Below are positions 1 to 10,544 of a stretch of 64,000 nt of DNA, piece after piece. The notes under the pieces are model-generated. The model did no database searches. It was not told the DNA's origin and saw nothing but the letters and a program-made list of their open reading frames with translations. Numbering within the stretch: position 1 is the first letter of the stretch; the number at the start of each line of letters is the position of its first letter. Source of the DNA: Utricularia gibba (Eukaryota > Streptophyta > Magnoliopsida > Lamiales > Lentibulariaceae); NCBI GenBank assembly GCA_002189035.1, contig NEEC01000018.1, positions 2,356,001 to 2,420,000 of the forward strand. The letters run 5' to 3'. The position numbers and the translations under genes are program-made.

Positions 1-1
1 A

Positions 2-1029
2 TTCCTCATCCCTTTCATTAACGCCAGAATCCCTGGCGCCTACACTGGTGGCCCATGGCAAGCAGCACATGCTACATTCTACGGCGGCAGCGATGCTTCC
101 GGAACTATGGGTACATTCAAAACCCGCCATTCTTTTGGGTTTTTCACTCCGAGGTTCACCTTACGTATTGTCTACAGGCGGCGCGTGCGGATACGGGAAC
201 TTGTACAGCCAGGGCTATGGCGTGAACACGGCGGCGCTGAGCACGGCACTGTTCGACGGAGGCCGTAGCTGCGGAGCTTGCTTCGAAATTAAGTGCAACG
301 AACCGAATTGGTGTAACCCTGGGAACCCCTCCATCATCGTCACTGCCACAAATTTCTGTCCGCCGAACTACGCTCTGCCGAACGACAACGGCGGCTGGTG
401 CAATCCTCCTCGCCCGCACTTCGACCTGGCCATGCCCATGTTTCTTAAAATCGCCGAGTACCGTGCAGGCATAGTCGCCGTCAATTTCCGCCGGTAAAGT
501 TCCTTTTCCCTCTTTCGGACCGAAATGCCCTCTTGTAGCATCTCTATGTCAGGGTCTTTATAGTAATTTCCTAGAAGTAGGAACCCGGGTAACTTTTTGG
601 GATAGGCGCGCTCCGAAAAATTTTTGACCGAAACCAGAATTAAATGAGGCGCCGTAAAAACCGCTGAAATTAGGGCTTCATTTATTAACTTTTGCTTTCC
701 CCTTTTCTTCCATCTGCAGCATCCCGTGCCGAAAGCAAGGCGGCGTCAGATTCACCGTCAACGGTTTCCGCTACTTCAACCTCGTCCTCATCACAAACGT
801 CGCCGGCGCCGGAGACATCGTCCGCGCGAGCGTCAAGGGCACGAGGACTCCATGGATTCCGATGAGCCGCAACTGGGGCCAGAACTGGCAGTCAAACGTC
901 GTTCTCATGGGACAGGCCCTGTCCTTCAGAGTCACCTCTAGCGACGGCCGTACTTCGACGTCGATGAACGTGGCGCCTGCTGATTGGCAGTTCGGGCAGA
1001 CTTTCATGGGTAAAAATTTCAGAATCTAA
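2..1029 (+). CDS. EXPA: alpha-expansin (5' end outside window)
   Basis: Secreted, non-enzymatic cell-wall loosening protein acting at cellulose-xyloglucan contacts during cell expansion. Three exons are visible: 2-110 (continuing upstream), 178-493 and 720-1029, with introns of 67 and 226 bp whose phases fit. The first visible residues are the end of the signal peptide and the mature N-terminus ([11 protein letters not shown]). The cysteine-rich double-psi barrel domain follows ([24 protein letters not shown]) with the alpha-expansin WCNPGNP insertion and the HFD motif in [11 protein letters not shown]. Exon 3 carries the C-terminal grass-pollen-allergen-like domain ([35 protein letters not shown]) and the TAA stop. 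The presence of the WCNPG insertion and the HFD motif argue for EXPA over EXPB. The gene is convergent with the kinase that ends at 1604. Only the start and most of the signal peptide are missing; nothing visible is broken. Confidence 0.95.
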
Positions 1030-1603
1030 ACCCAACTTCATCCGAGTCCACATTTTTCTGCCTTTTTAACATGAAAAATGTGGCAGCGAATGCCGATTAT
1101 AGATAGAGCCTCGACGTAGGGAGTGTCTGTTTCCATGTGTGGTTTGTATCTGGTATGTAGTAGAGGTTGCTGTTTGGTAGTCACCGCCGTTAAACAGTAC
1201 ACGGCGGTGTAGTTGTAGTTCCCAGGCCGAAGCGACTGCATTGTCTTGACAAGCCAAGATACTGTGTAGCCCGCGGCCTTCCCTTCCTTGCTGTTGTCAT
1301 CTGTCTGTAAGGCAGCCATTGTGGCGTGGCATTCACACCGTTGCTCAGTGAGGTGGGTTCTGCGTTCCATAGGATTCAATGAACATCACCACCTACCACA
1401 GAGTTAGTAGATGGGGACAGAGAGAGTAAATGCATCGGCCCAACACTTTAAGAAACCAGGGCTGGCTTCAATCAATCCACTATGCGTAAGCCCATAAGGC
1501 CCGGGGTGTAAACACTACAAAACACATTTCCGTACAGCATGAAAGATTATTGTCAGTCTTGACGACAGGGGCAAGCCAGCTATGTACAGGGTAAGGGTGG
1601 TTT
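1030..1603. other. convergent intergenic region
   Basis: This stretch lies between the stop codons of the expansin (+) and the kinase (-) and should hold both 3' UTRs. I see no gene or repeat in it. Confidence 0.6.
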
Positions 1604-3380
1604 TCAGTTCAGGCATACAGAAAGGAAGCTGAGGGCCTGGGGTACGCTGAGGCTACCGGAGTGGTGCCCGGCCTTGAGTTGGGGCATTACCTGCTTGGCT
1701 GCCCGGGATTTCTGATTGGTGCGGTCACTGGAGGGGCCCTTTGATTCATGGAGATCCTCGAGGGATTTCACGATCTCGTCCATGCTCGGTCGGTTTCTTG
1801 GATCCGATGAAACACACTGGAGAGCAAGTAGGGATGTCTTACCAACCATGGTAATGGGATACACTCCTTGAAGGCGGGGATCGACGATGCTGAGAACCCT
1901 GTGTCTGTTGCTGAGATACGGCTTCGCCCACTCGATCAGACTGTGCTCCCCTGGCGGACGATGCTTGTCGATCGCCCTTTTGCCGGTTATGATCTCTAGG
2001 AGAACCACCCCGAAGCTGTAGACGTCGCTCTTGGCTGTTAGATGCCCTGATTGATACCATAAGACAGCAGGGTTGAGTATGACAGCCCATATATGAATGC
2101 TGCCAGGACAGGACAGGACAGGTTCACAGCACCTGTGGATAAGTACTCAGGGGCAGCGTATCCATATGTTCCCATTACTCGGGTCGAGACATAGCTTTTA
2201 TCATCGGCAGGGCCGTCCCGAGCTAACCCAAAATCAGAGAGTTTAGGATGATAGTTCTGCAGGCATTGGGTGAACGAAGATTAGTGATCATCATCTACAT
2301 GGCAGCCAGCTAGGGATATCCGGACTTGTGCTCAACACATACCGAATCAAGCAAGATATTAGAAGTCTTGAAGTCTCTGTATATGACTTTGGCGTCAGCG
2401 CTATGAAGAAAGGCAAGCCCTCTGGCTGCGCCAAGTGCAATTTTCATTCTCAGGCTCCAACTGAGTGGCTCGAAGTAAGATCCTCCTGAGTCATTGTAAA
2501 ACTGTCCCCTTGAATCCCAGGAGGCTGCGGCATTATTTTGAAAGAATTGAAGACTTACTGCGGAAGAGATGATTCTCAAGACTACCCTTTTGCATGTACT
2601 CGTAAACCAGCAGCCTGTGATCATCTTCGAAGCAGTAGCCTATCAGTTTCACAAGATTTGGATGTTGCAGCTGCCCCAGGTAGTTGATTTCAGCCTGTCA
2701 ATGAACCATAGACATGAAAAGATAAAAACAACATTGCGATTGATCCGAATCACGAAGGCTCCAATCACTTCAAGTATTAATCTTTTTTTACTGATCTGGC
2801 ATCTGTTACTTCCACAGTATATAACAAGAAAGAAGAAGCATTTACTCACCAACCATTCACTGTGCCCCTGCCAACTGTCTTGTTTCAACCGTTTCACAGC
2901 GACAACCATATTAGATCCGGGCTTGGAAGGAGCAAGCGAATATTCATCAAGCCATCCTTTGAAAACAGACCCAAAACCTCCTTCGCCTATTACGGTTTCT
3001 GGACGGAAATTCCTGGTGGCTGCCTTGAGGTCACCAAAACTGAAGCTTTTCACATTTGGAGACTGCAGTATTTCACATTCACTTCGAGGAGTTGCTGGAT
3101 AAGATGAGGTAGATGCCTTGCTGCTTGACTGACTGAGCTGAATTCCGCCTCCGCTAGCCGTTCTAGATGAACTCCGACCTGTGAATAAGAAGCAGCAACG
3201 GTGGCCTGTAAGTCCAGAAAATAACTTGCACAACATAGAATAAAAACCAAACGCAGAGCAAGTTCAATTCACTCAATTCAAGGAAGACTTGCAACCCCCT
3301 CCTATGGAACAGGATGAAATGAGGGGAATACCAGAATTCTTAGGGCTCTCCGCAATCCTCTTGCTGAAGCAGATCCCCAT
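1604..3380 (-). CDS. receptor-like cytoplasmic kinase, RLCK-VII (PBL/APK1-like)
   Basis: Ser/Thr kinase expected at the plasma membrane downstream of receptor kinases. Six exons on the minus strand: 3332-3380, 2850-3178, 2559-2694, 2343-2485, 2133-2256 and 1604-2046 (1224 bp, 407 aa; all phases fit). The tiny first exon gives MGICFSK, an N-myristoylation site with a palmitoylatable Cys4, which decides the start. A Ser-rich linker (about 17-50) precedes the kinase domain: glycine loop [12 protein letters not shown], catalytic Lys in VVAVKRL, catalytic loop [13 protein letters not shown] (YRD instead of HRD, usual in RLCK-VII), DFG in [10 protein letters not shown], and [11 protein letters not shown]. 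The C-terminal tail after the kinase domain is about 50 residues. An alternative acceptor nearer the exon 3 donor would insert extra residues before [10 protein letters not shown]; the chosen one gives the family form [10 protein letters not shown]. Which PBL member this is cannot be decided. Confidence 0.93.
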
Positions 3381-4660
3381 ATCCCAATCTACAATCCAGT
3401 TAAAGATCAATCAAGAAAATCTGGAACAAGCCCAAAAACCAAAGACCCACACTTCCTCGTTGCTTCCCTTCCCACTGAATCACATGCAAACCCAGAAAAA
3501 AAATAGGTATCTGCGAGGAAAAACCAAAGGCAAGTAAACAAAAGTGACTGGCGGCCCAGATGAAGTCTGAACCCTCTGAGTTTTCAGTGGGAAGCCGTCA
3601 TCGTCACCCACCTGCCAACCTCGCGATGTGAGACACGAACACCAGTTTCGTCTATTGTATTGGTCTTCTTCTCGAAGCTGAACACGCCTCTCGAATCTCG
3701 AGAATTAGGGGATAAGAGGGGCGGCCGGTTTATATAGAACCATTTTTCCTTGCTCGTAAAAAAAAAATCACGCTTGATGAGGGAATGTGCAGCGGAGGGG
3801 AAATTCTCCCTATCCCCTTGAATTTGACTTCTCCAGCAATCATCGTCATTTTTCATGGTTATTGTTTTCCATCCTTCACTTGCATTTTTTCCCAAATCAT
3901 TACTGTAACTCACCCAACAGGTACAGGTACTACTACCATGTGTTCATTCAGATTTCAGACCACACATGCATCATAAGAAAGGGAACAAATTCATAAGGGA
4001 GGCGAAGTTTGACCCACCATGTGAAACGTTGACTCTGGTTCCCAATCATTGACTTTGGTCCAATTTAAAAAAAAACACATACACACACCAACTGGGCCCC
4101 ACGTCACCGCACAGTGCTTACCGGCCTCTTTAACACCCCCATGTGCTGCCTTCGCCCATTGATTTGGTTTAGTGTTAATAGCACAGAAACTAAACTTTAC
4201 ACCATCACCCATTCCTTTTTCTTGGTTAAAATTAAACAATGTTTATGTTATATTAATTGTGAACCCATCATTAATGGGACAGAACCTTAAAACATTACGA
4301 AATTTTCCGGCACCAGCACCAAAAAAAAAAGTCAACATACCTACACTAAAATATTCAACGCATTTGGAATCCATTGGATGGTGCTTGATAGTTGCTTTTT
4401 ATTCCCATAACACATGATGCTGGGCCGAATTGATTAGTGTCTTCCTAGTTTCTTGAAATTCTTCTTCGTTAGGGTTATGGGCCCAGCCCATGAAACGCGA
4501 AACGGGCCTCAATTAATTCGGGCTTTTATGTGTATTGCATAGGGGAGATCGTCAGTACGGACAGGCCCGCCAGACGAGACGCGTGTTATTGTCGTATCAT
4601 ACTAGGAACAGAGGGAGGGGGATGGCGTCCGTGGCCTGAGGGACGTCCGGCGCCGGTTGC
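3381..4660. other. kinase upstream region and metallothionein 3' region
   Basis: About 1.3 kb with no supportable gene. It contains the kinase 5' leader and promoter (minus-strand sense) and, at the far end, the 3' UTR of the metallothionein. The 3960-4440 part is AT-rich with short A runs. No transposon ends recognised. Confidence 0.5.
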
Positions 4661-5056
4661 TCACTTGCAGCCGCAAGAGTTGCAGGTGCAGTTGCCACCG
4701 CATTTGCATCCGTTCTCGCCGGGAGAGACGGCAGCCTCATCAGCGAATCTGCAAAAATTACAAACAACACGGGAGGTTTAAAAATCGCAAATAACACGCC
4801 AGTTTTCGATGATTTCTAAAAATCAGATCTCGTACGTCATCTTAGGAGCAGCGCCAAGAACGACGGTGGTGGAAGCAGCGCTGGAGAATTCGTTCAGATC
4901 TCCGTACATCTTGCATCTGCCAGATCAAAATTAGTGACCCCGACCCGCGGAGAGAGAACAAGCATATGCGGAGAATAAGGAAGAACCTTACCCTCCACAG
5001 CCGCTTCCGCACTGGCAGTTGGAGCCGCATCCGCAGTTTCCTTTGCAGCAAGACAT
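4661..5056 (-). CDS. MT2: type 2 metallothionein
   Basis: Small Cys-rich protein that binds Cu/Zn and buffers metals and reactive oxygen in the cytosol. Three exons on the minus strand: 4992-5056, 4836-4916 and 4661-4748 (234 bp, 77 aa). The N-terminal domain starts [20 protein letters not shown] and continues GGCKMY, with eight cysteines in the CC/CXC/CXXC arrangement of plant type 2. A roughly 35-residue Cys-free linker follows, then a C-terminal domain with six cysteines ([17 protein letters not shown]). The total of 14 cysteines matches type 2, and length is normal. A TATA box lies about 70 bp upstream of the start. Exon 2 ends in AC before GTACGA and exon 3 supplies A (Thr-Phe-Ala), the phase that keeps the frame open. 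Genes of this type are usually highly expressed. Confidence 0.93.
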
Positions 5057-6530
5057 CCTGGAAAACCTTCGAGTTATGGCCTGGGGAAGCAAGGGTGCGG
5101 AAAATCGTAGGCTATGACCCTCCTTTTATAGTGGGAGGAGGAGGGACGGGGGCGGGCCACCACCGTACACGTGGCAACAGATCGATCGGTGACGTCGTCT
5201 TTACGGCGGAGTCAGCATGCACTCGACCCCTTGGACAACGAACGAAATCAAAAAGCCCCTTTAGATTTGCATTTATCTTCTCATCCCGCAGAGAAGCTGA
5301 GCTCGCCGCAAACTCATTCATTTGAACAGAAAAGACATGCTTTTCGTATGTTGTTGTTAGAAGGCCTCTAAGTCTTCGCAAGCGAGGAACTGATGATCAG
5401 ATCAGCACTTCTGTGGAACCCCAGACGGAGGTTTGGATGAGGCAGAAGGAGTAGGCGTCCAAATGGAAACGTAGAAAAGAGAAGCGAATCGCATTCCCTT
5501 CTTTAGACTCGCCCATTGGAGAGATTCCAGAGCAGAACTATCCAAGGAGCACACGAAACCACGACTTTTGGCGCTGGACGATAAGGGTGTGTGCAGTGCA
5601 TCACATCAAATCAATACCAGCAAGCGCAAATTGGAAAAGACTAAGAGCTTTGCGCCAGCCGAACAACATCACGGGCCTTCGAATAAACGACCCACAGCTC
5701 CCTCCTGTTACAATTACAGCCCCCAGATTCGATATCCTCCCGTCTTGACGTCCCTCCCAGCTTCAAAGCTTGCAAGATTGAGTTGTTCACTGGGGCAACA
5801 ACTAATCGTTTCCACCAGACCGTGGGAAAAGGTTGTTTAATTATGACATACTTTAAAGCAATCACGAGAATGGGACTGGACTATGATCTCATTGCTACTG
5901 CAATATGCTATAAAAATCTTCATTATTCAACCACCCAGAAGTCAAACCTGCCAGAAGAAGGTGTAATTTAACCCGTGTAGGGTAAAACGTAGAAAAAAAA
6001 TAGTCAAAATGTGGCGGAGGGACCATCCCGGTCGTGTAGAGCAAGAATTTCTTCCTCCATTGTTAATGGGTTGAACTTCAACAAAAAAGAAAAAAAAAAA
6101 ATTGGATAGATAACATGGCATCTGAAGGAGCATTCCTCCATGCTTCTGCCGCTGGAAGTGGGAATGCCGTTTGACTTCACACCATTCCAGATGATAAACT
6201 TCGACGTGTATTATTTTAGTAGAATGAAAATGGGAATCTCAATTGTTTTTTAGGAAATAAAAAAGAATGACTATTTAAAAGTCAACGCCCCCGAAACCCG
6301 CCCACCAAAAAGAGAGATTTGAACGAGGAAATTTTCTATTAAGACGTTGATTCTGGACCCCCTACAAAAGTCAACTCTTTCCATTGATTTCCTTGGCAAC
6401 CGCCCCGCTGGCTTGTTTTCCTTTCCTCCCGAACTGCTCCACGACTTGCTTGTCTTGTTGCTCTGCAATTCTGAGTGGGTTTTAGGAAAAGGAGCCGTGG
6501 AGTTGGATTTCTGTTTAGTAAAAGAGGCAA
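5057..6530. other. divergent promoter region, metallothionein / PP2C
   Basis: The metallothionein and the POL-like phosphatase are transcribed away from each other across this 1.5 kb. Apart from the metallothionein TATA box I find no gene, tRNA or repeat. The 5400-6270 part contains only short, non-homologous reading frames. Confidence 0.5.
5122..5130 (-). promoter_or_regulatory. TATA box of the metallothionein gene
   Basis: Reads TATAAAAGG on the minus strand, 66-74 bp upstream of the metallothionein ATG at 5056. Spacing leaves a 5' UTR of roughly 40 nt, typical for this family. Confidence 0.65.
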
Positions 6531-8451
6531 ATGGGAAACGCTTTTCGGAGACTCGGTCTGTGTCTCGCCGGGGATCCCGGCGAGATTTCTAGGCGGAGGA
6601 AGGATGCTTCGGGGATGTCGGAGCTTCTGGACGAAGGGTTTGGTCACTCCTTCTGCTATATACCACCGGAAAAACTTGGAAATAAAGCGCAGTGCCCAAC
6701 CACCGCCAACGCCCAACAAACTCCCCTGTTCCGTACAATATCCGGCGCGGTGATATCGGCCAATACATTGACGCCTCACTCCAGCGACGCTTTTTCGGAG
6801 CCGCTAGAAAAAGGTGCAGTTTTTGAATGCTCGAGTCTTTTTAGTTCCATGCCTCTGCAACCGATTCCTAAGGACTCTGTTAAATCCGGTCCCATTTTGA
6901 GAAATTCTGCTCCCGGATCGGAGCTAATTGACCACGGCTTTCTCTCCGGTCCGATAGAACGAAGTTTCCTCTCCGCCCCGCTAGATAGCCGGATCCATCA
7001 TAGCGACATTCCTAGATCCAAAAAACGAGCTTTTCTTAAGAATTTCGAAGCGAAATCTATTTGGAGTTCGGGTTGGAATCAGAAAGAGCGGAGTAGCTTT
7101 TCGGCGAGTGGAACTAGCAGCACTATGACTAGCACTACTGTTAGCAGTGAAATGAGTTTGAACGATGACATCGGAAATGGAACATCACAGAATCTACAGT
7201 GGGCTCAAGGTAAAGCCGGCGAAGATCGGGTCCACATCGTCGTCTCCGAGGAGCAGAGATGGGTTTTCGTGGGTGTTTACGATGGATTCAACGGCCCCGA
7301 TGCAACCGATTTCTTGTTAAACAATCTCTACTCCAACATCCACAAGGAGCTCAGTGGTTTGCTATGGAGAGACGGCTCTGAAAACAGAGGCAAACCGCGC
7401 AATGCTCGAGGTAAAAATGGCGATCTCCCAGTTGATCATTCGGAAGTACTCAAGGCATTGGCCAAAGCACTGCAAGTGACAGAAGAAGCCTATCTCGAAA
7501 TGGCGGATATGATGCTCAGTGAGTACCCTGAGTTAGCGCTGATGGGATCTTGTGTTCTTGTGATGCTGATGAAAGACTCGGACGTTTATCTGATGAACGT
7601 CGGCGACAGTCGAGCCGTTTTAGCCCGGAAGCGTGACTCCGGTTTGCGGAACAAGACACCGAGAAGCCATCAGAATGATGAGAATCCACACGCTTTCACC
7701 TCAGCTCAGCTCACCATGGATCACAGTGCCTATGTAAAGGAGGTAACTTTGGTTAATCTCAGCTACAATTCTATCATATAAATAAACTGGAAACGTGGCT
7801 TCAGGAAGTACGGCGGATACGGAATGCACATCAAGACGACGCCTTTGCAGTTTCAAATGATCGCGTCAAGGGCGCCTTAAGAGTGACGCGGGCCTTCGGT
7901 GCCGGCTTTCTGAAACATGTATGCTCCCTGATTCATGGATCCCTTCGTGTTGCGGATGCTTTGTGCTTACGCTGACCTGATTGATCCCTGCAGCCTAAAT
8001 GGAACAGTGCCCTCCTCGAGATGTTCAGAATAGATTACATCGGAACATCCCCGTACATCACATGCGCCCCATCACTCCTCCACCACAGGCTCAGCCCCGA
8101 CGACAAGTTCCTCATCCTATGCTCCGATGGCGCCCACGAGCACCTTTCGAACGAGGAGGCGGTATCCGAAGTGGAGATGTTCATGTCGATGTTCCCCGAC
8201 TCCGACCCTGCCCAACATCTAGTCGAAGAAGTCCTGCTCCGTGCAGCAAGGAAAGCGGGTACACAACCCACCCACCCTTGTCTCTTGTAAACTCGTGAAA
8301 TTCAGTCTCTGATGGAGCGCTGTGCTGCTTTGCAGGTATGGGCTTTCACGAGCTGCTGGATATCCCACAAGGGGAGCGCCGGAGGTACCACGACGACGTT
8401 TCCGTCGTCATCATTTCATTCCAAGGCCGCATATGGGAGTCTTCCGGCTGA
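6531..8451 (+). CDS. PLL: protein phosphatase 2C, POLTERGEIST-like
   Basis: Plant PP2C of the POL/PLL group, membrane-associated phosphatases acting in meristem and CLAVATA-type signalling. Four exons: 6531-7742, 7805-7918, 7994-8258 and 8336-8451 (568 aa; phases fit). The start is set by [20 protein letters not shown], the conserved acylated N-terminus of PLL proteins. A Ser-rich region of some 200 residues with [13 protein letters not shown] follows. The catalytic domain contains [15 protein letters not shown] (the POL form of the DGHGG metal motif), [41 protein letters not shown] and [15 protein letters not shown], ending WESSG. Exon 4 uses a short 77-bp intron. The gene diverges from the metallothionein. 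Which PLL paralogue this is cannot be told. It is distinct from the clade D PP2C at 27.7 kb. Confidence 0.94.
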
Positions 8452-9559
8452 CGGGCAAAAATCTAAACCTGATTCATTCATACAAATTACAAATTCATTC
8501 TTTTTCTTTGTAATAAATAATCTTTGTATTAAATCGGAATCGTGTCTCCTAGTATGGGTAAAAAGGTGAAAATAAAAAATTAACCATGGCATGATGTCCG
8601 TCCATGGTACATGCGACACATGACGTGGGGGCACCATCATCATGCCTCTCGTGAACCAACACCATCATTCCTCCTACCGATCACTTCATGCCAATCTTAG
8701 TATAATATAATATATATAATCACCCTTAATTAATCACGTGCCCCTGGGCCATTTTTCTAACGGCAGTTAAAAAAAAAAAAAGAAACCGTAGAAGTGGATT
8801 AAGGAACATTCACTGCTGCTCTGCTGGAGTAAAGGGAGGGGGGGAATGATTGTGCTCTGACTTCATCTACAAGCTGAGCCAATGAGTGGAGGAGGAGGAG
8901 GGGATTTGAGAAGTTTTATGGAGGTGTAGTGTACGGCACGCGTCACGTCATCCTCTCTCTCAAAAAATGAACTTTATGGGGATGAAGGGATGCCCCCCGT
9001 TTTGAGTTTTAAGGTCTGGGATTTGCAGTAAGTAAGTTGGGGTTTTGGGCGGGATTGATACCCTTTGATTTACTGGAATGTTTTGTGTGGAGGAATGAAA
9101 ACTGGTGCATTGCTACTGTGCCATCGGAGGTGGAGTTTTGGAAGGCGGTTGGTTGTTTGCCTAACTGACTGCCGCAGCGTTGAGGTTTCTGGTTTACCGC
9201 TGTAACAAGATTCTGTGGCGCAGTTTACTGTGCATCCTTTTTGTAATAAAATCTACTGAATTTCAATCCTTTCTACGGGACGGTATTTATGCTGCATCGG
9301 ATCCTTCGGTGATGTGTTCCCACTGCCCCCAACAGCGGCGCTGTCAGTCCCATATTCATCATATTCCTCCTCCCCCCCTCGCTCCTTCTCGGGAGCTCTC
9401 TGATCGATCTTTTGAGGTAAAGGAGAGAACTTCTGCGGATCGCAAATCTCGCAGTCGTTTGTACGGTTGATGGTTTCTGGACCCTTAACTCTGTTTATCT
9501 GCGCTGGGCAGAAGTCTACTTCCCCTGAAATCAGCCCCCTTTTACAAAGCTTTTGAAAG
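8452..9559 (+). other. intergenic / upstream region of the SMR gene
   Basis: 1.1 kb containing the PP2C 3' end and the promoter plus 5' leader of the CDK-inhibitor gene. It holds short A runs and a GGAGGAGGAGG stretch near 8888. No protein gene or RNA gene supported. Confidence 0.5.
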
Positions 9560-10041
9560 ATGGTGTCAGGGGCCGAAAACCCAGAAAAATTCTCCGGCGA
9601 AAACGACGTTTGTGATTCTTTTCAACCCGTGTCGGAGGCAGAGGCGCCGGTGGGGGAGGGAATATGCGTCGGATCGTCTACCGAGAAGGATATTCGCGAA
9701 GGAAATGAGGAGGGATTCCAAAGTGTGAATCAGAGTCTTCCGGCGGAGACAGAGGCTCCAGGGCGGAGGAGATTGATTTAGTGATCGGCATCAAATCGGG
9801 TAGGGAAACCGCGGAAGAGAATGACGGATTCAGGACTCCAACTCGTAAGATTCCGGTCCCGACCGAGTGTCCCCCGGCTCCGAGGAAACTCCGGCGGAAA
9901 ACGGAGACTTGTGTGAGGAAATCGTGCCGCCGAAGCCTCAAATTCGAACTGGATAACGCGGAGGTGGAGTCGGTATTCCGACCCGCGAATGATGAGGAAC
10001 CGGGTACGAAGCGAGCTCGAAGGGAGGACGCCGCATGGTGA
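9560..10041 (+). CDS. SMR: SIAMESE-related CDK inhibitor, reading frame broken by one base
   Basis: Plant-specific inhibitor of cyclin-CDK complexes that promotes endoreduplication or cell-cycle arrest. The 3' half (frame of 9781) contains the family core: GFRTPTRKIPVPTECPPAPR, then a basic stretch and the C-terminal cyclin-binding-like SCRRSLKFELDNAEVESVF, ending at TGA 10039-10041. The 5' half opens at ATG 9560 in another frame (MVSGAENPEKF) and stops at TAG 9779-9781. The two frames overlap between 9709 and 9779, so a single missing base joins them; the GGG run at 9761-9763 is a natural site and would give a continuous acidic linker. The repaired length would be about 160 aa, and SMR genes are normally intronless. 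No plausible intron bridges the frames. Either an assembly error or a genuine frameshift allele; I favour the former given two similar cases in this window. Confidence 0.8.
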
Positions 10042-10544
10042 CAACGGCGGTTTCCTCCCTCTTCCTCTTAGCTCCTTCCGTCCATTATTGTTTGGCATTT
10101 GTGTGTGATGCATGATACACAGCTATCTATCTCATCCATTGTTTGTTTGTTATTACAAGAATTGAAAAAAGAGAAAGTGTTGAGACCCCTGAAACTGTTT
10201 GTGTGGGACCACAGGCTTTAGGAGCTTCTAAACTTGCCTTGCAATCTTGGCACAAGAAAACAGACAGCAGAGTGGATGATGGAGTAACTGTGCATCCTGC
10301 TTTTCTCTTTTTTTTTTCCCCCTTTACGACCTTCACGCATAGTTTGGCGTGGGCCGGGCCTTCAGGATAGCGAGCACCGGGGAAAGCCCAACAACATAAT
10401 TACCATATGCATCGATAGAACCAAAATAGCAACAGCAGCGTTCAACGCAAAACAGCAGCATAATTGAAATAGTCCGCTTCCCACGAAGCGAAAAAAATAT
10501 CAGAAAAACGTCCAGAAAGAAGGCAGCATGAAAAATCTCCAGGC
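10042..10544. other. convergent intergenic region
   Basis: Holds the 3' UTRs of the SMR gene (+) and HSP70 (-). It contains a T-rich stretch near 10306-10318. No gene seen. Confidence 0.55.

Noticed and set aside
2569-3107. plus-strand open frames of 81-177 codons across the kinase
   Set aside because: They lie over kinase exons 2-3 on the other strand and include intron sequence; no homology.
5568-5971. overlapping open frames of 60-90 codons on both strands between metallothionein and PP2C
   Set aside because: Composition and lack of any recognisable motif suggest chance frames in promoter DNA.
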